From assembly GCA_016713645.1 (NCBI GenBank), contig JADJOU010000006.1, positions 62,001-126,000 on the forward strand: DNA of 64,000 nucleotides, read 5' to 3'. Below the pieces are notes generated by a model. The model did not search any database and was not told where the DNA came from. It saw only the letters and a list, made by a program, of their open reading frames with translations. Below are positions 37,296 through 47,177 of this stretch, piece after piece (the stretch's first letter is position 1; each line of letters opens with the position of its first letter). The position numbers and the translations under genes are program-made. The DNA is from Bacteroidota bacterium. GTDB taxonomy: Bacteria; Bacteroidota; Bacteroidia; Chitinophagales; JADJOU01.

Positions 37296-37946
37296 CTATG
37301 ACTGCATTTTCTTGCCATAGGCGAGATCTCCCGCATCGCCCAATCCCGGAACGATATAGCCTTTGGCGGTCAATTCCTCATCGATGGCGCCCGTCCAAAC
37401 GGTATAATTATCGAGGTTGCGCTCTAAATAATCAATGCCTTCAACACTGGCCACAGCCGCGACAATGTGAATATGCGATGGTTGCCCAAACTCGCGCAAG
37501 GCCAAAATCGTCTTGAGTATCGATGCGCCCGTGGCGAGCATTGGATCGCAGACAATCAACACTTTATTATTCAAATCGGGACAGGAGATATATTCCAAGC
37601 GAATCTCAAATTCTCCGGAGGCATGGTGTTTGCGATAGGCAGAGATAAAGGCATTTTCAGCACCATCAAACATATCCAATACGCCTTGGTGCAGGGGCAA
37701 TCCCGCCCTCAATATAGTCGCGAGCACGGGTTGAGTCGCCAATTCCGAACTGAATGAGGTCCCGAGAGGCGTTTCAACATCTACCGATTTATAAGCCAGT
37801 GATTTGCTGATTTCATAGCCAATAATTTGACCGAGGCGCTCCAGATTTTTTCTAAAGCGCATCGAGTCCTTCTGAATATGAATGCTCCTCATTTCATTCA
37901 TGAAAACTTTGACTAAGGAATCTCTGTCTGATAGATTGTGCACCAT
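37296..37946 (-). CDS. upp: Uracil phosphoribosyltransferase
   Basis: It salvages uracil to UMP. The PRPP loop is CDPMLATGASILKT near residues 130-143, followed by ASVEGIDYLE, and the uracil-binding end is YIVPGLGDAGDLAYG. The 216 residues are typical. It begins 11 bases after the M16 peptidase stop, same strand. Confidence 0.93.
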   Translation of the reverse strand: MVHNLSDRDSLVKVFMNEMRSIHIQKDSMRFRKNLERLGQIIGYEISKSLAYKSVDVETPLGTSFSSELATQPVLATILRAGLPLHQGVLDMFDGAENAFISAYRKHHASGEFEIRLEYISCPDLNNKVLIVCDPMLATGASILKTILALREFGQPSHIHIVAAVASVEGIDYLERNLDNYTVWTGAIDEELTAKGYIVPGLGDAGDLAYGKKMQS

Positions 37947-37957
37947 AATACTTAAAT

Positions 37958-40900
37958 TTAATAGGCAAACACTTCCAATGGCGTCATCTCTTTGACTTCG
38001 CCTATTTTCTTCAATGCCTCGAAATTAATTTTTGTCTTATCTCCCAAAACCACATAAGTGAAATTCTTGTTCGCAATATTTGCATTGAAGAATTTCTCAA
38101 ATTTATCAATATCTGTCGATTTGATTTCATTGTACACCGCTTCTCTAAAATCTTTTTCAAAGCCCATTTTTTTAAGGGCTTCATTTCGCCAGAAAATATT
38201 TTCCTTGGTAATTCTATCCGATGCGATTTGCTTAATGGTGCTGTTTCTAGCATTTTCATATTGCTTTTCAACGCGCGGCATCTTGTTCAATAATTTGAGC
38301 ATTTCTGTCATTGCTGTTTCCATCTTATCTGATTGTGTACCGACAAAGGCTTGTAAGAAATGATTGTCATTCTTGCGCTCAGGCGTCGTAAATGCAGCAT
38401 AAGCGCTATAAGCTATGGCTTTTTGTTCTCTGATTTCTTGGAATACAATCGATGATAACCCACCGCCGAAATAGTCTGCAAACAAGGTGCTACCTGATAG
38501 ATTTGCAGGATTCAAAGGCTCCCCTTTGCTCACGAGCATAATCTGTGCTTGCACCATGCCTGGGTAATTATAGAACAATACTTGTTTGCCCGTATTTTCC
38601 TGTGCTTTGTATTGAATGGCATTTGGAATTGGCGGGATATATGTATTATCCATGCGCTGCTCAGCCCCGTTTGTTGGCTTACTAAACACAGATTGAACGC
38701 TGCCTACATCGCCTCTAAACAATTGGCGAATATCTTTTTTCCCATAGAAAAATATCTTGACGGGCATCATCGCGAACCCATGAATGGCACGCATAAAACC
38801 CTCGGCATTCATGCTCTTCAAAGTCTCTTCTGAAATAATATTGGTCGATGGATTGATCGGTCCAAATTTGGCATAATTGGTCATGTTGCGCAAGATCACA
38901 CCCTTGTCCGTCTTTGCATTTTGTCGCTGCTTGATCAAATCCTTCACCATTTCCTCGAAAGCCTTTGGATCTGGCTTACAAGTAGCTATATGCTCTTTCA
39001 ATAATTCAATGCCCTGATCAATATTCTCATCTAATCCAAATATCGAAAAGGTGGTTCTATCGCGCGTTACATTATAGGAAACAGTCAATCCCAATTTGAA
39101 TAATTCTTTTTTAAATTCTTCTGCGCTTAACTTTCCAGTCCCTAAATACTTTAAATACTCTCCAGCCAAACCATACATTAAATCATTGTCCAATCCTCCA
39201 TCGTATATCATGGTATATCTCGCCAAATCATTGTCTTGATTGGGAATATAATATACATCTGTCATTGGATTAAATTTGTGATTCATCATATTCGCAGATA
39301 GGTCGATGAAAACGGGATCGATGTCTTTTGATTTCACGGTGAAAAAATTCTTCGCAAAACCGGAGCTGCTATCTCTATTCAATACAATCGGCGTAATCTT
39401 TGGCTTATTGACTTTCGGCTTATTGTTCTCGCCTTTACGCTTATAAGATACGGCATAATTGTTTCCATAATGTTTATTGGCAAATGCCACCAAATCCGCT
39501 TTGGTAATCTCGCGCATATCGTCCAATTGAGAGATATAATCTTTCCACTCATAGTTGAGGGTAAATGCCTCTACAAATGCGCCTGCTCTATTTCTATTCG
39601 CTTCGAGTGATTTTAAAAATTCCACTTTGATATCATTCATCGCTGCAAAAACCATCCAATCTTCGAAATCACCCTTCTTTAATTTTTGTATTTCTTCCAA
39701 TAAAATATTTCTCACTTCATCCAAACTCTGACCTGCTCTCGGCTTGCCGTATAGGGCGTGAATGGAGTGGTCATGCATGAGGTGATATGACGAACTCGCA
39801 CTCAATAATTTTTGCTTTTGCATGATATCCAAATCAATTAATCCCGCACTTCCATTAGAAAGTATGCGATCAATCATTTTCAATTTCAAATTCTCCTTAT
39901 TATTTGCTGCGGGCATTCTATATCCAACAAATACAAATTCATCTTGAGGGCCAAAATTCTCCACGGCAATTGGCGCTTTGATTGCAGGCAATGTAGGCTG
40001 CACAAAAGGCTTGATGTCTTTTGATTTCCAATCGCTGAAATATTTCTCAATCAATAGCGTGGTTTGCTCTACATCGATATCTCCAGAGATACAAATTGCG
40101 ATATTATTGGGCACATAATATTTGTTGAAATAATTGTGAATATTCACCATAGACGGATTCTTCAAATGCTCGCCTTCACCAATCGTCGTCTGCGTTCCAT
40201 AGGGGTGATTCGGATAGAGTGCCTTCATGAGGTTGGCATAAGCCCATCTTCGATCATTGTCTTGACTGATATTATACTCTTCGTAAACGGCCTCGAGTTC
40301 TGTGTGAAACAACCTCAATACCAGTGTTTGAAAGCGCTCGCTCTCTACCATCATCCATTTTTCCAATTCATTGGCGGGGATATCATTGACATACACCGTT
40401 TGGTCATTGGAGGTATAGGCATTGGTACCTTTCGCGCCGAGCGAACTGATCATTTTATCATATTCATTGGGAATGGCCAATTTAGAGGCTTCGAAAGAGG
40501 TTTTGTCAATTTCTTGATAGATGGCTTTCTTTTTCTCCGGATCTTTTTCTGCTTTATGTTTTTCATAGAGCGCAGAAATTTTATCCAATAATGCTTTCTC
40601 TGCTTCCCAATTTGATGTGCCATATTTATGGGTTCCTTTAAACATCATATGCTCGAGGTAATGCGCCAGTCCTGTATTGTCGGATGGATCAAATTTAGAC
40701 CCCGCCTTGACGGCGATATAAGTTTGAACCCTCGGTTCATCCTTGTTTACAGAGAGATAAAAGGTCAATCCATTCGGCAATTTTCGAATGACCGCATTGA
40801 GTGGGTCGATATATTTTGTAGGGAATTTGGCTTTCTCTTCCCTTCGCTTATCTAAAGCATCTTTTTCATTTTGCATGCGCTGGTCTATACTCATATTCGA

Positions 40901-40993
40901 TTTTGGTTCTGTTTTCTGTGGCATTGTTTTGTTTTGTGCCTCTATTGTTTGAAGCGATAAAATAAAAAGGGGCAGTATTAATCTTGTTTTCAT
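37958..40993 (-). CDS. M16 family zinc metallopeptidase (two-unit, secreted)
   Basis: A signal peptide (MKTRLILPLFILSLQTIEAQ) precedes about 990 residues. The inverted zinc motif HxxEH is present as GLAHYLEHMMFKGTH (about residue 90), with the downstream Glu expected about 75-80 residues on (HTELEAVYEEYNISQDNDRR). A second, non-catalytic M16 unit follows, with IREQKAIAYSAYAAFTTP near residue 850, giving the clamshell of pitrilysin-like enzymes. It is probably a periplasmic or outer-membrane peptidase that clears peptides. No processing partner is adjacent. Confidence 0.92.
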   Translation of the reverse strand: MKTRLILPLFILSLQTIEAQNKTMPQKTEPKSNMSIDQRMQNEKDALDKRREEKAKFPTKYIDPLNAVIRKLPNGLTFYLSVNKDEPRVQTYIAVKAGSKFDPSDNTGLAHYLEHMMFKGTHKYGTSNWEAEKALLDKISALYEKHKAEKDPEKKKAIYQEIDKTSFEASKLAIPNEYDKMISSLGAKGTNAYTSNDQTVYVNDIPANELEKWMMVESERFQTLVLRLFHTELEAVYEEYNISQDNDRRWAYANLMKALYPNHPYGTQTTIGEGEHLKNPSMVNIHNYFNKYYVPNNIAICISGDIDVEQTTLLIEKYFSDWKSKDIKPFVQPTLPAIKAPIAVENFGPQDEFVFVGYRMPAANNKENLKLKMIDRILSNGSAGLIDLDIMQKQKLLSASSSYHLMHDHSIHALYGKPRAGQSLDEVRNILLEEIQKLKKGDFEDWMVFAAMNDIKVEFLKSLEANRNRAGAFVEAFTLNYEWKDYISQLDDMREITKADLVAFANKHYGNNYAVSYKRKGENNKPKVNKPKITPIVLNRDSSSGFAKNFFTVKSKDIDPVFIDLSANMMNHKFNPMTDVYYIPNQDNDLARYTMIYDGGLDNDLMYGLAGEYLKYLGTGKLSAEEFKKELFKLGLTVSYNVTRDRTTFSIFGLDENIDQGIELLKEHIATCKPDPKAFEEMVKDLIKQRQNAKTDKGVILRNMTNYAKFGPINPSTNIISEETLKSMNAEGFMRAIHGFAMMPVKIFFYGKKDIRQLFRGDVGSVQSVFSKPTNGAEQRMDNTYIPPIPNAIQYKAQENTGKQVLFYNYPGMVQAQIMLVSKGEPLNPANLSGSTLFADYFGGGLSSIVFQEIREQKAIAYSAYAAFTTPERKNDNHFLQAFVGTQSDKMETAMTEMLKLLNKMPRVEKQYENARNSTIKQIASDRITKENIFWRNEALKKMGFEKDFREAVYNEIKSTDIDKFEKFFNANIANKNFTYVVLGDKTKINFEALKKIGEVKEMTPLEVFAY

Positions 40994-41118
40994 AGGATTT
41001 GTTGAGTCGATTCTTGTTCAAATTGTATCCTACAAAGGAAACAAGATTTTTGGAAATCATTTAACTAAATCTGACCATTTCGATGACTAAAGACTTCCTC
41101 AATTCCATTCAATCTTAT

Positions 41119-41126
41119 TATTTTTG
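41119..41126 (+). promoter_or_regulatory. Bacteroidota -7 element before the small membrane-protein gene
   Basis: TATTTTTG fits TAnnTTTG and lies 10 bases before the ATG at 41137. This supports that start over an in-frame Met at 41083. Confidence 0.4.
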
Positions 41127-41136
41127 CCTAAACGAT

Positions 41137-41628
41137 ATGCGTCTATTGGTTCTTTTATTCTTTTTTGCCACTTCCAGCTATGCGCAGCAGAGCTTGGAGA
41201 GCGATAGCGCTTTGATTCCATTGGAGATCGACAGCATTGACCACCGACTTCTCTTGGACCGCGTTGAATTGAATTATAAAGAATTGAAACTGCTCTATAA
41301 AGATCACCCAATCGCCCTACAATTGATTAAAAAAGGGCATAAATTCAAAGTGATGTCCACCTTTTCCCATGCTTTTGGAGCGGTTGTATTATGCTTGCCG
41401 ATTATTCCCCTCGCCTATAATTATGCGCTGAATCCCTTGTTGGTCTTGGGCAATATCGCTGTAGGAACTGTGGGCATTTACTACGGAATTGAATGGACCA
41501 AAAAGCGCAATGCCCGCTGGATTGAGAGCGGCAATCGATACAACCAATCTATCGGGGAATCCACTTCTGAATCCAGCCTCCAACTTCGGTTTAAAATGAA
41601 TGAAGTGGGGATGGCTTGGGTGTTTTGA
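41137..41628 (+). CDS. Small exported membrane protein of unknown function
   Basis: Starting at 41137 gives a signal peptide (MRLLVLLFFFATSSYAQQ). The mature protein (about 145 residues) has two hydrophobic helices (FGAVVLCLPIIPLAYNYAL and VLGNIAVGTVGIYYGIEW) and a charged tail. The pattern of an exported N-terminus plus two central helices is common among uncharacterised Bacteroidota proteins. No family recognised. Divergent from the M16 peptidase gene. Confidence 0.65.
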   Translation: MRLLVLLFFFATSSYAQQSLESDSALIPLEIDSIDHRLLLDRVELNYKELKLLYKDHPIALQLIKKGHKFKVMSTFSHAFGAVVLCLPIIPLAYNYALNPLLVLGNIAVGTVGIYYGIEWTKKRNARWIESGNRYNQSIGESTSESSLQLRFKMNEVGMAWVF

Positions 41629-41746
41629 TCTTCTGCTTATAATTCTCAAAAAATATGTTGTAGGATTCTTATGCTTACAACATAACAATTATTAGTGATG
41701 AATCTAGCTGTGACTGAAAATCCATTCACTAAATGAAAATATATAC

Positions 41747-42003
41747 TTAGGGGAATCCTTTATAAATGTCTTTTCGATGTTCGAATGCTGCAAAATAAAC
41801 AATTTCATCTTCAATCTTGACACCGATTCTATAATCTCCAACACGGATTCGATAGTAACACGCCTTTTTAGTTTCTTTATTTTAATCTGACTTATATTTT
41901 TGGCAGATCTAACCTGAACAATACAATCTGCAATGGAATCTTTTAATGCCTTGTTTTTGATTTTCTAGCTCTTTCAAAAAGACTTTTTAAACTCAATTTT
42001 CAT
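41747..42003 (-). pseudogene. RelE/ParE-type toxin gene with several indels
   Basis: The C-terminal part reads YYRIRVGDYRIGVKIEDEIV then YFAAFEHRKDIYKGFP and a TAA, the typical end of a RelE-family mRNA interferase. The N-terminal part reads MKIEFKKSF and then needs at least three single-base repairs in A and T runs to continue to that end. Repaired length would be about 85 residues, normal for RelE. Either a dead toxin gene or a region of poor sequence. Confidence 0.6.
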
Positions 42004-42171
42004 TTTCCAAGAGCCTTCATCACACATTGCGACTAACTTTAGAAGTCTTCATACCATCTCGATTTTTGAACTAGTTTCCAATCTTGAATTTTCTGCTCGA
42101 CTAGTGCTTTTGCAGACATTCCAAGTTTCTTTTAGACTAATCAAAAAGTGATATCTGATTTTGTTTTGCAT
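42004..42171 (-). pseudogene. Broken antitoxin gene paired with the RelE-like toxin
   Basis: In one frame the text reads LGMSAKALVEQKIQDWKLVQ then KSRWYEDF, and a second frame continues KLVAMCDEGSWK straight into the toxin start. Upstream frames hold stops. This looks like the antitoxin that normally precedes a RelE gene, disrupted in at least two places. Confidence 0.45.
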
Positions 42172-42355
42172 TATAAGAACCGTTTCCATAAATGATAATT
42201 TATGTAATTTAAAAAATAACTCTACAATTCCAAATATCGATTCACACTTTAGCTAAAAATAATCATTAGAAGATAATCAGTCTAAAAACAAAACCCAATG
42301 ACAACTTGCATCAACGGGCATGTATCTTTCTTTTTAATCAATTTAACTTATCGCC

Positions 42356-42949
42356 CTATTCTTCCAACCATTTAAACCAAACTTCCTGATTGATAATGGG
42401 TATATTATTGGATACACATATTTGCATGGTATGCCCTGTTCCGCCCGACATTGGATTATTCAAATCGTCGTAGAATATCCCATAATTTGCTGGCATAATT
42501 TCATCTGTCCCAATTGCCTTAATCGTATCGCGAATGATATAAGCCGCCTTTATTGTGAAACGGTTTTTCTCTCCTAAAACATATTTATCGATGAGTTTTT
42601 CCATTTTCTTATTGCTCTTTGACTGATAAACAATTTCTGAGCCGGCTGAGATATTAATATCGTCTATGTTAATCGTTTTGTATGCAAGGTTGGTATCTTT
42701 CCTGTGGCCTGTATACGGGGTGATTACTTGCAGTCTTTTAGGATCGATGTTGGTGACGCCGTCAGAAAAAAACTGATCTGATCCCTCTGCATTGCCACTC
42801 CTAAAAGTCATTTTTGTGGTCCTCGTCGCCAATAAGGTTCCCAATGCCTTGAGCTTTTCTTTATCCTGTTCTAAAACATTTCGTTTTCCCTCTAAAAGAA
42901 CAACAGCGTTGTCCTTGTCAAACTTGTTTATAAAATCATCTAGGGTCAT
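42356..42949 (-). CDS. SLOG-superfamily-like nucleotide-binding protein
   Basis: The 197-residue protein has a Rossmann-like layout with FRSGNAEGSDQFFSDGVTNI near 50-70 and a C-terminal glycine loop MSGGTGHTMQICVSNNIPII near 165-185. The two resemble the nucleotide-binding loops of SLOG/LOG/DprA-type proteins, some of which sense nucleotide signals in conflict systems. No effector domain is fused. It is next to toxin-antitoxin debris and a dispersed repeat but has no obvious partner. The superfamily is inferred from the loops. Confidence 0.55.
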   Translation of the reverse strand: MTLDDFINKFDKDNAVVLLEGKRNVLEQDKEKLKALGTLLATRTTKMTFRSGNAEGSDQFFSDGVTNIDPKRLQVITPYTGHRKDTNLAYKTINIDDINISAGSEIVYQSKSNKKMEKLIDKYVLGEKNRFTIKAAYIIRDTIKAIGTDEIMPANYGIFYDDLNNPMSGGTGHTMQICVSNNIPIINQEVWFKWLEE

Positions 42950-43180
42950 TTGCCTATTTTAAAAAGTCAATGAAAGAAATTGAATAATCCATACACTTTT
43001 TTAGTGCGAATTTTATCTATTGAATGTTCTTTAACCCCATTTGTTGATGCATTGCATTTTTCCTTGCAAAAAGTCGATAATACTGAATACAATTTCCAAG
43101 AAACCGAAAAGGACTTCACTGATATCTGTTAATCATGAAAAATTTCAATTGACTTATATAAACCCTAAAATCCCACTTAA

Positions 43181-43214
43181 GTCCCAGACACCAGACACCA
43201 GACACCAGACTCCA
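43181..43214 (-). repeat. GTCTGG-type dispersed repeat (copy 2)
   Basis: The minus strand reads GTGGAGTCTGGTGTCTGGTG then TCTGGTGTCTGGGACTT, about four CTGGTGT units, just downstream of the oppC stop. GGAGTCTGGTGTCTGG is shared with the copy at 57497. Confidence 0.85.
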
Positions 43215-43223
43215 CTTAATAAC

Positions 43224-44528
43224 TTACTGTTTCAACCTCGGATCCATCGCATCCGTCAATCCTTCTCCAAGAAGATTGAAAAGCGTCACCGTGATGAATA
43301 TGGCAAATCCTGGGAATATCGCCAACCACCAAGCTGGGGACATAGGATCTAGAGGCAGATAATAAACTTCCCCAAGTCACTTCTTCTGGCGCAACGCCAA
43401 TACCCAAGAAGGAAAGAGAGCTCTCCAATAATATCGCTCCGGCAATACCAAATGCAATCGTAATCAATACCGATGAAAGTGAATTAGAATCGCATGTTTC
43501 ATGATAATTCTCATCTCGCTATAACCCAATGCTTGAGCAGCTTCGATAAATTCCAAACTGCGCACTTTGAGCAATTCCGCCCGCACATATTTCGCGATTC
43601 CTACCCAACCCAAAACACCGATGACGCACATCGTAATAAAAATAGATGGTTTTTTCATCAAGGCGCATATAGATAAAATCAATAGGAGCGATGGGATAGA
43701 AGTCATCACCTCCATCAATCTCGAAATAACAATATCCAATGGAATGGTGATTTGTTTGCCGAAAAATGCAATGCGCTTCAAGAATTTAGCGATAATATTT
43801 GCCACAATCATGAAGAGTGCAAAGATGAATATGCTCAAAACGAGCTGACCTAAAAATTTCCCAGCACCTTCGCTGAGCGCATCTCCAATTGCATATGAGC
43901 GAACGCCAAAGGCATAGAAAAATCCAAAGAACAATGCAGCGAGATTGAACCACAATCTACCGCGACTCATCTTCAGTCGCGTATCACCATAGTATCCTGC
44001 TAGAGATCCCATCAAAATTCCAATAAACACAGAGATAGACATAGAGATAACACCCACCAACATCGCTACACGCGTGCCTTGTATCATGCCCGCCATTACA
44101 TCGCGACCCAATTTATCAGTACCTAAATGATGCTTAAATCTAAATGAAGAAACACTTTGTTCGTCAAATGGTCCTTTGAAATCGGAATTGTCGTAATCTT
44201 GATATTGTGGAGAATAGGGAATTAATGGCATTAAAGTCCAATCGAATTTCAATTTATGCCAATCCACATTGGCAAATTCTCTATTCCATTTAGAAATGCC
44301 CATACTCACGCCATAGCTATTCACGATAGGGAAATAGGTCTTGCCTTGATAGCCACAAGCTATTGGTTTATCATTGGCAATGAAATCTGCCAAGGTGCCG
44401 GTGGCAAAAATGACGACGATGAATCTCAAGGACCAAACCGCCATTTTGTTTTTATAGAACTGCCTCTTGACAATCGCCCAGTATGATTGATCTTGTGCTT
44501 GCTTTATATTATTTTTATCCGTTGACAT
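43224..44528 (-). CDS. oppC: Oligopeptide ABC transporter permease OppC-like (two frameshifts)
   Basis: It is the second membrane subunit of a dipeptide/oligopeptide importer. Seen are six or so hydrophobic helices, a long periplasmic insertion (about 60-110), HHLGTDKLGRDVMAGMIQGT and the EAA loop EAAQALGYSEMRIIMKHAI. The frame breaks near 43475 (one C missing in the restored HAIPNSLSSVLIT) and again near 43345 before WWLAIFPGFAIFITVTLF; repaired, it ends GLTDAMDPRLKQ at 43224. About 434 residues, longer than E. coli OppC because of the insertion. Pairs with oppB 30 bases upstream. Confidence 0.85.
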
Positions 44529-44558
44529 AGTGTTGTATTTACTTGAACAGCCGCGCTA

Positions 44559-46032
44559 TTATTTATTAAAAGAAATTCTAGGGTCTACCACCGCATACAT
44601 GATATCTGCAAAGAGATTGCCCACCATAGTCAATATAGCTGACAACATCATCACCGTAAATACGACGGGATAATCTCTTGAGAACAAGGCATCCAAACTC
44701 AATTTGCCCATTCCTGGAATACTGAATATGGATTCTGCGATGAATGAACCCGCAATGGCTGCTGGGAATATAGATGCAAATATCGTGATGATTGGAATCA
44801 ATGAATTTCTAAAGGCATGTCTCCAAACAACTCTTCCTTCGTCTAATCCCTTAGCTCTAGCCGTGCGAATATAATCTTGTCTCAAAACCGTCAGCAATCC
44901 ACCGCGCATTTGTCTAGACAAATAAGCCAATGAACCGTACGTCAAACAAAATACAGGTAAAATGAGGTGATAACCTCGCTCCATCGCAATTTCAAACCAA
45001 GTCATCTCATCGTCGATATCTCCCAATCCGAAAGTAGGGAAGAAGTTCATACCATATTCTGAAGTCGTTAAGAAAGTGATCAACATGGTCGCAATCCAAA
45101 AACTCGGCAAGGAATTCATCAAGAATAATACGAAAGTCGTGATTCTATCAGCAATCGTCCCTTTGCGGCGCGCGCTCCATACTCCCAATGGAATAGAAAA
45201 TAAATACGCCAAGAACAAACTGATGGCATTGAGCAATAATGTCCAAGGCAAGGCATCTTTCATCTTGCTCCACACTGGTCTTTTATCTGTATAGGAGAAT
45301 CCAAAATCTGCGCGAATAAATCCGGATCCTTTGCCTGGTTCTTCTTCCGAACTAAACCATTTCTTATCGCCAAACATCCATCGGTGGAATTGGTTGTGCA
45401 TACCATACCAATACAATTTTGGGATATAATTTTTAGAAGGCGTCGCATTGTCTTGAACCGCTTTGTAAGAGGTTTCCAGTTTTGCCATTTCTACGCCAAC
45501 TCCTTTAAAATTAGGCGATTGAGCGATAGCAGCTTTCATCTCTGCAAATCCCTGCTTGATTTCTTCGTCTTTGTATTTGGTAAATAGCGAAGCGATATTT
45601 TCTTTCAAGGTTCTTCCCGATTCGTATGTGGTTGAATCCTGCTGTACATCATAGGTGGAATATTGCAATGCAGCGATTTGAACATAGTAATTCTGAATCT
45701 CTGGCCAGTTTCCATAATTGGCAATCATGCGCTCCAAAGCCTCTATGGGGCTTTTTGATGATTTTATACATGCTATCTGGTGTGGCGGCATTTGTTAATG
45801 AGACATAGAAAGTAGGCAAGTGAAGCCCCATTTTCTCCGCCATCTCGTAGTAAGAGCGCTCACCAGCCATTTTTTCGGAAGCTTGACCAGCTTCACCTCC
45901 TTTATCTTGATTTCCCAAGGCAGATTTAACGGGGTCACCGGGCGCCATTTTGCTGAGTAAAAAAGTACAGAGCGCAATGATGATAAGCGTCGGCACGAAA
46001 TAGATAATCCTTTTAAGTATATATTTAAACAT
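44559..46032 (-). CDS. oppB: Oligopeptide ABC transporter permease OppB-like (frameshifted)
   Basis: Its N-terminus MFKYILKRIIYFVPTLIIIA with SKMAPGDPVKSALGNQDKGG is typical of OppB/DppB. One A too many near 45758 breaks it; with four A the text reads MYKIIKSPIEALERMIANYG. The permease core follows, with the EAA-type loop DYIRTARAKGLDEGRVVWRH and a terminal FADIMYAVVDPRISF. A periplasmic insertion of about 200 residues between the first and second helices is larger than usual. No binding protein or ATPase gene adjoins. Confidence 0.87.
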
Positions 46033-46342
46033 CGCTGATGTGAATTGAATGTGAATACGCCTTACCCAATAAAGCGAAAGTCAAAGATATATTTTTTTTT
46101 CAAATAGCGATATTTATGTGGAAAAGGCATTGGGAATCAATGCAGGTATGATAAAGATTGGGGCGATATTTATAGAACGCTGGAGCAGTTTTAATTAAAT
46201 GAAATATAGATTATGCGGTTCGAATGTGCAAGCGAAGCAAATATGTATGGATATATTGTAAAAAGAAAGGAGTCAAAACTTGGGCATTGAATGCAGTAAA
46301 TTCGTATGGGATTACAAATTGTTTGGCCGCTTACATATCTTA
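46033..46342. other. Gene-free gap upstream of oppB
   Basis: 310 bases, AT-rich, between the 3' end of higA and the oppB start. I see no ORF with coding character, no RNA gene and no clear terminator; a T9 run lies at 46089-46099. Confidence 0.5.
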
Positions 46343-46647
46343 TTATTTCAATTTGATATTCAACTGCAATTGACCGCCTAAACCCAATTCTACAATCTTC
46401 ATCAAGGTGGATAGGCGCACTTCTTTGATATTATTCTCAATTTTAGAAATATAGGATTTGGTCGTCCCGACTTTATCTGCAAGCTCTTCTTGTGTCAATC
46501 CTTTTTCTAGTCGAGCATCATGAATCATGGAGCCGATTTTGAAATTCTCATAGCCCGCGTCCAATGCATCACACTTTTCACTACCTTTTACACCATAGTG
46601 TTTTTCTTTAAATTGATCAAGGTTTAAAACCTTCTTTTTGTATTCAT
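46343..46647 (-). CDS. higA: HigA-type XRE antitoxin (frameshifted near its start)
   Basis: The helix-turn-helix is ARLEKGLTQEELADKVGTTK followed by SYISKIENN, and the tail ends VELGLGGQLQLNIKLK. Starting at the ATG at 46647 requires one more A in the run near 46636, giving MNTKKKVLNLDQFKEKHYG and a protein of about 101 residues; without it only a shorter product from an internal start is possible. It lies 10 bases after the HigB-like toxin gene, the toxin-first order typical of higBA. It should bind and neutralise the toxin and repress the operon. Confidence 0.8.
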
Positions 46648-46657
46648 AATTATACTT

Positions 46658-47018
46658 TTAAACGAAACCATTTTCTTTGTCGATTTCGTATTCCTTTTTG
46701 ATTTTAATTGCTTTTTCAATCTCTTTCCTCGGTGTCTTTTGATCTTTTTTTTGAAAAGCGTTCATCAAAACGACAATTTCTCCTTGGTCAAAGAAACAAA
46801 AAATTCTAAATATATCACTCCCTTGCTGAACGCGAATTTCATATAATCCATCTGTGTTTTCTATATGTTTGAGATATGTCTCTGGGATTCTGTTTAACTC
46901 TTCTATCAACTCTAATGTCCAAATTATTTTCTCTTTAACTTTATCGCGCTGATTGATGAAAAATCATTGAAGTAATCTTTGTAAAAAATGATTGTTCGAT
47001 ATTTTTCTTTTTATCCAC
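46658..47018 (-). CDS. higB: HigB/RelE-type toxin (frameshifted)
   Basis: The clear part reads TWLELIEELNRIP-like text: LELIEELNRIPETYLKHIEN, then YEIRVQQGSDIFRIFCFFDQ and VVLMNAFQKKDQKTPRKEIE, a phage-derived Gp49-like/HigB mRNA interferase. Upstream text YRTIIFYKDYFNDF and INQRDKVKEKII belongs to it but needs one extra T near 46964 and one extra A near 47006. The likely start is then GTG at 47018, giving about 120 residues. The promoter at 47023-47052 would make this mRNA almost leaderless. Pairs with higA downstream. Confidence 0.75.
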
Positions 47019-47022
47019 GTCG

Positions 47023-47052
47023 CAAAGATACAAAAGTTGCCCTAAAGTGCAA
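47023..47052 (-). promoter_or_regulatory. Complete Bacteroidota promoter of higBA
   Basis: On the minus strand TTG (47052-47050) is followed after exactly 19 bases by TATCTTTG (47030-47023), the consensus TTG-N19-TAnnTTTG. A GTTGC...GCAAC inverted repeat overlaps the -33 region (about 47036-47052) and may be the antitoxin operator. Confidence 0.65.
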
Positions 47053-47177
47053 CAATGTTTTTTTGACTGGGAGCATATATTCACAATTATAAATTGGGTC
47101 TTATGTAACTCAGAAATATCATGAAATAATAAAATGCGCTAATGCAGATAAACAATAGAGAAAAAACTTAAACTATC

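Noticed and set aside
43041..43352. A 103-codon plus-strand gene near 43.2 kb
   Set aside because: It translates the GTCTGG repeat and the antisense of oppC.
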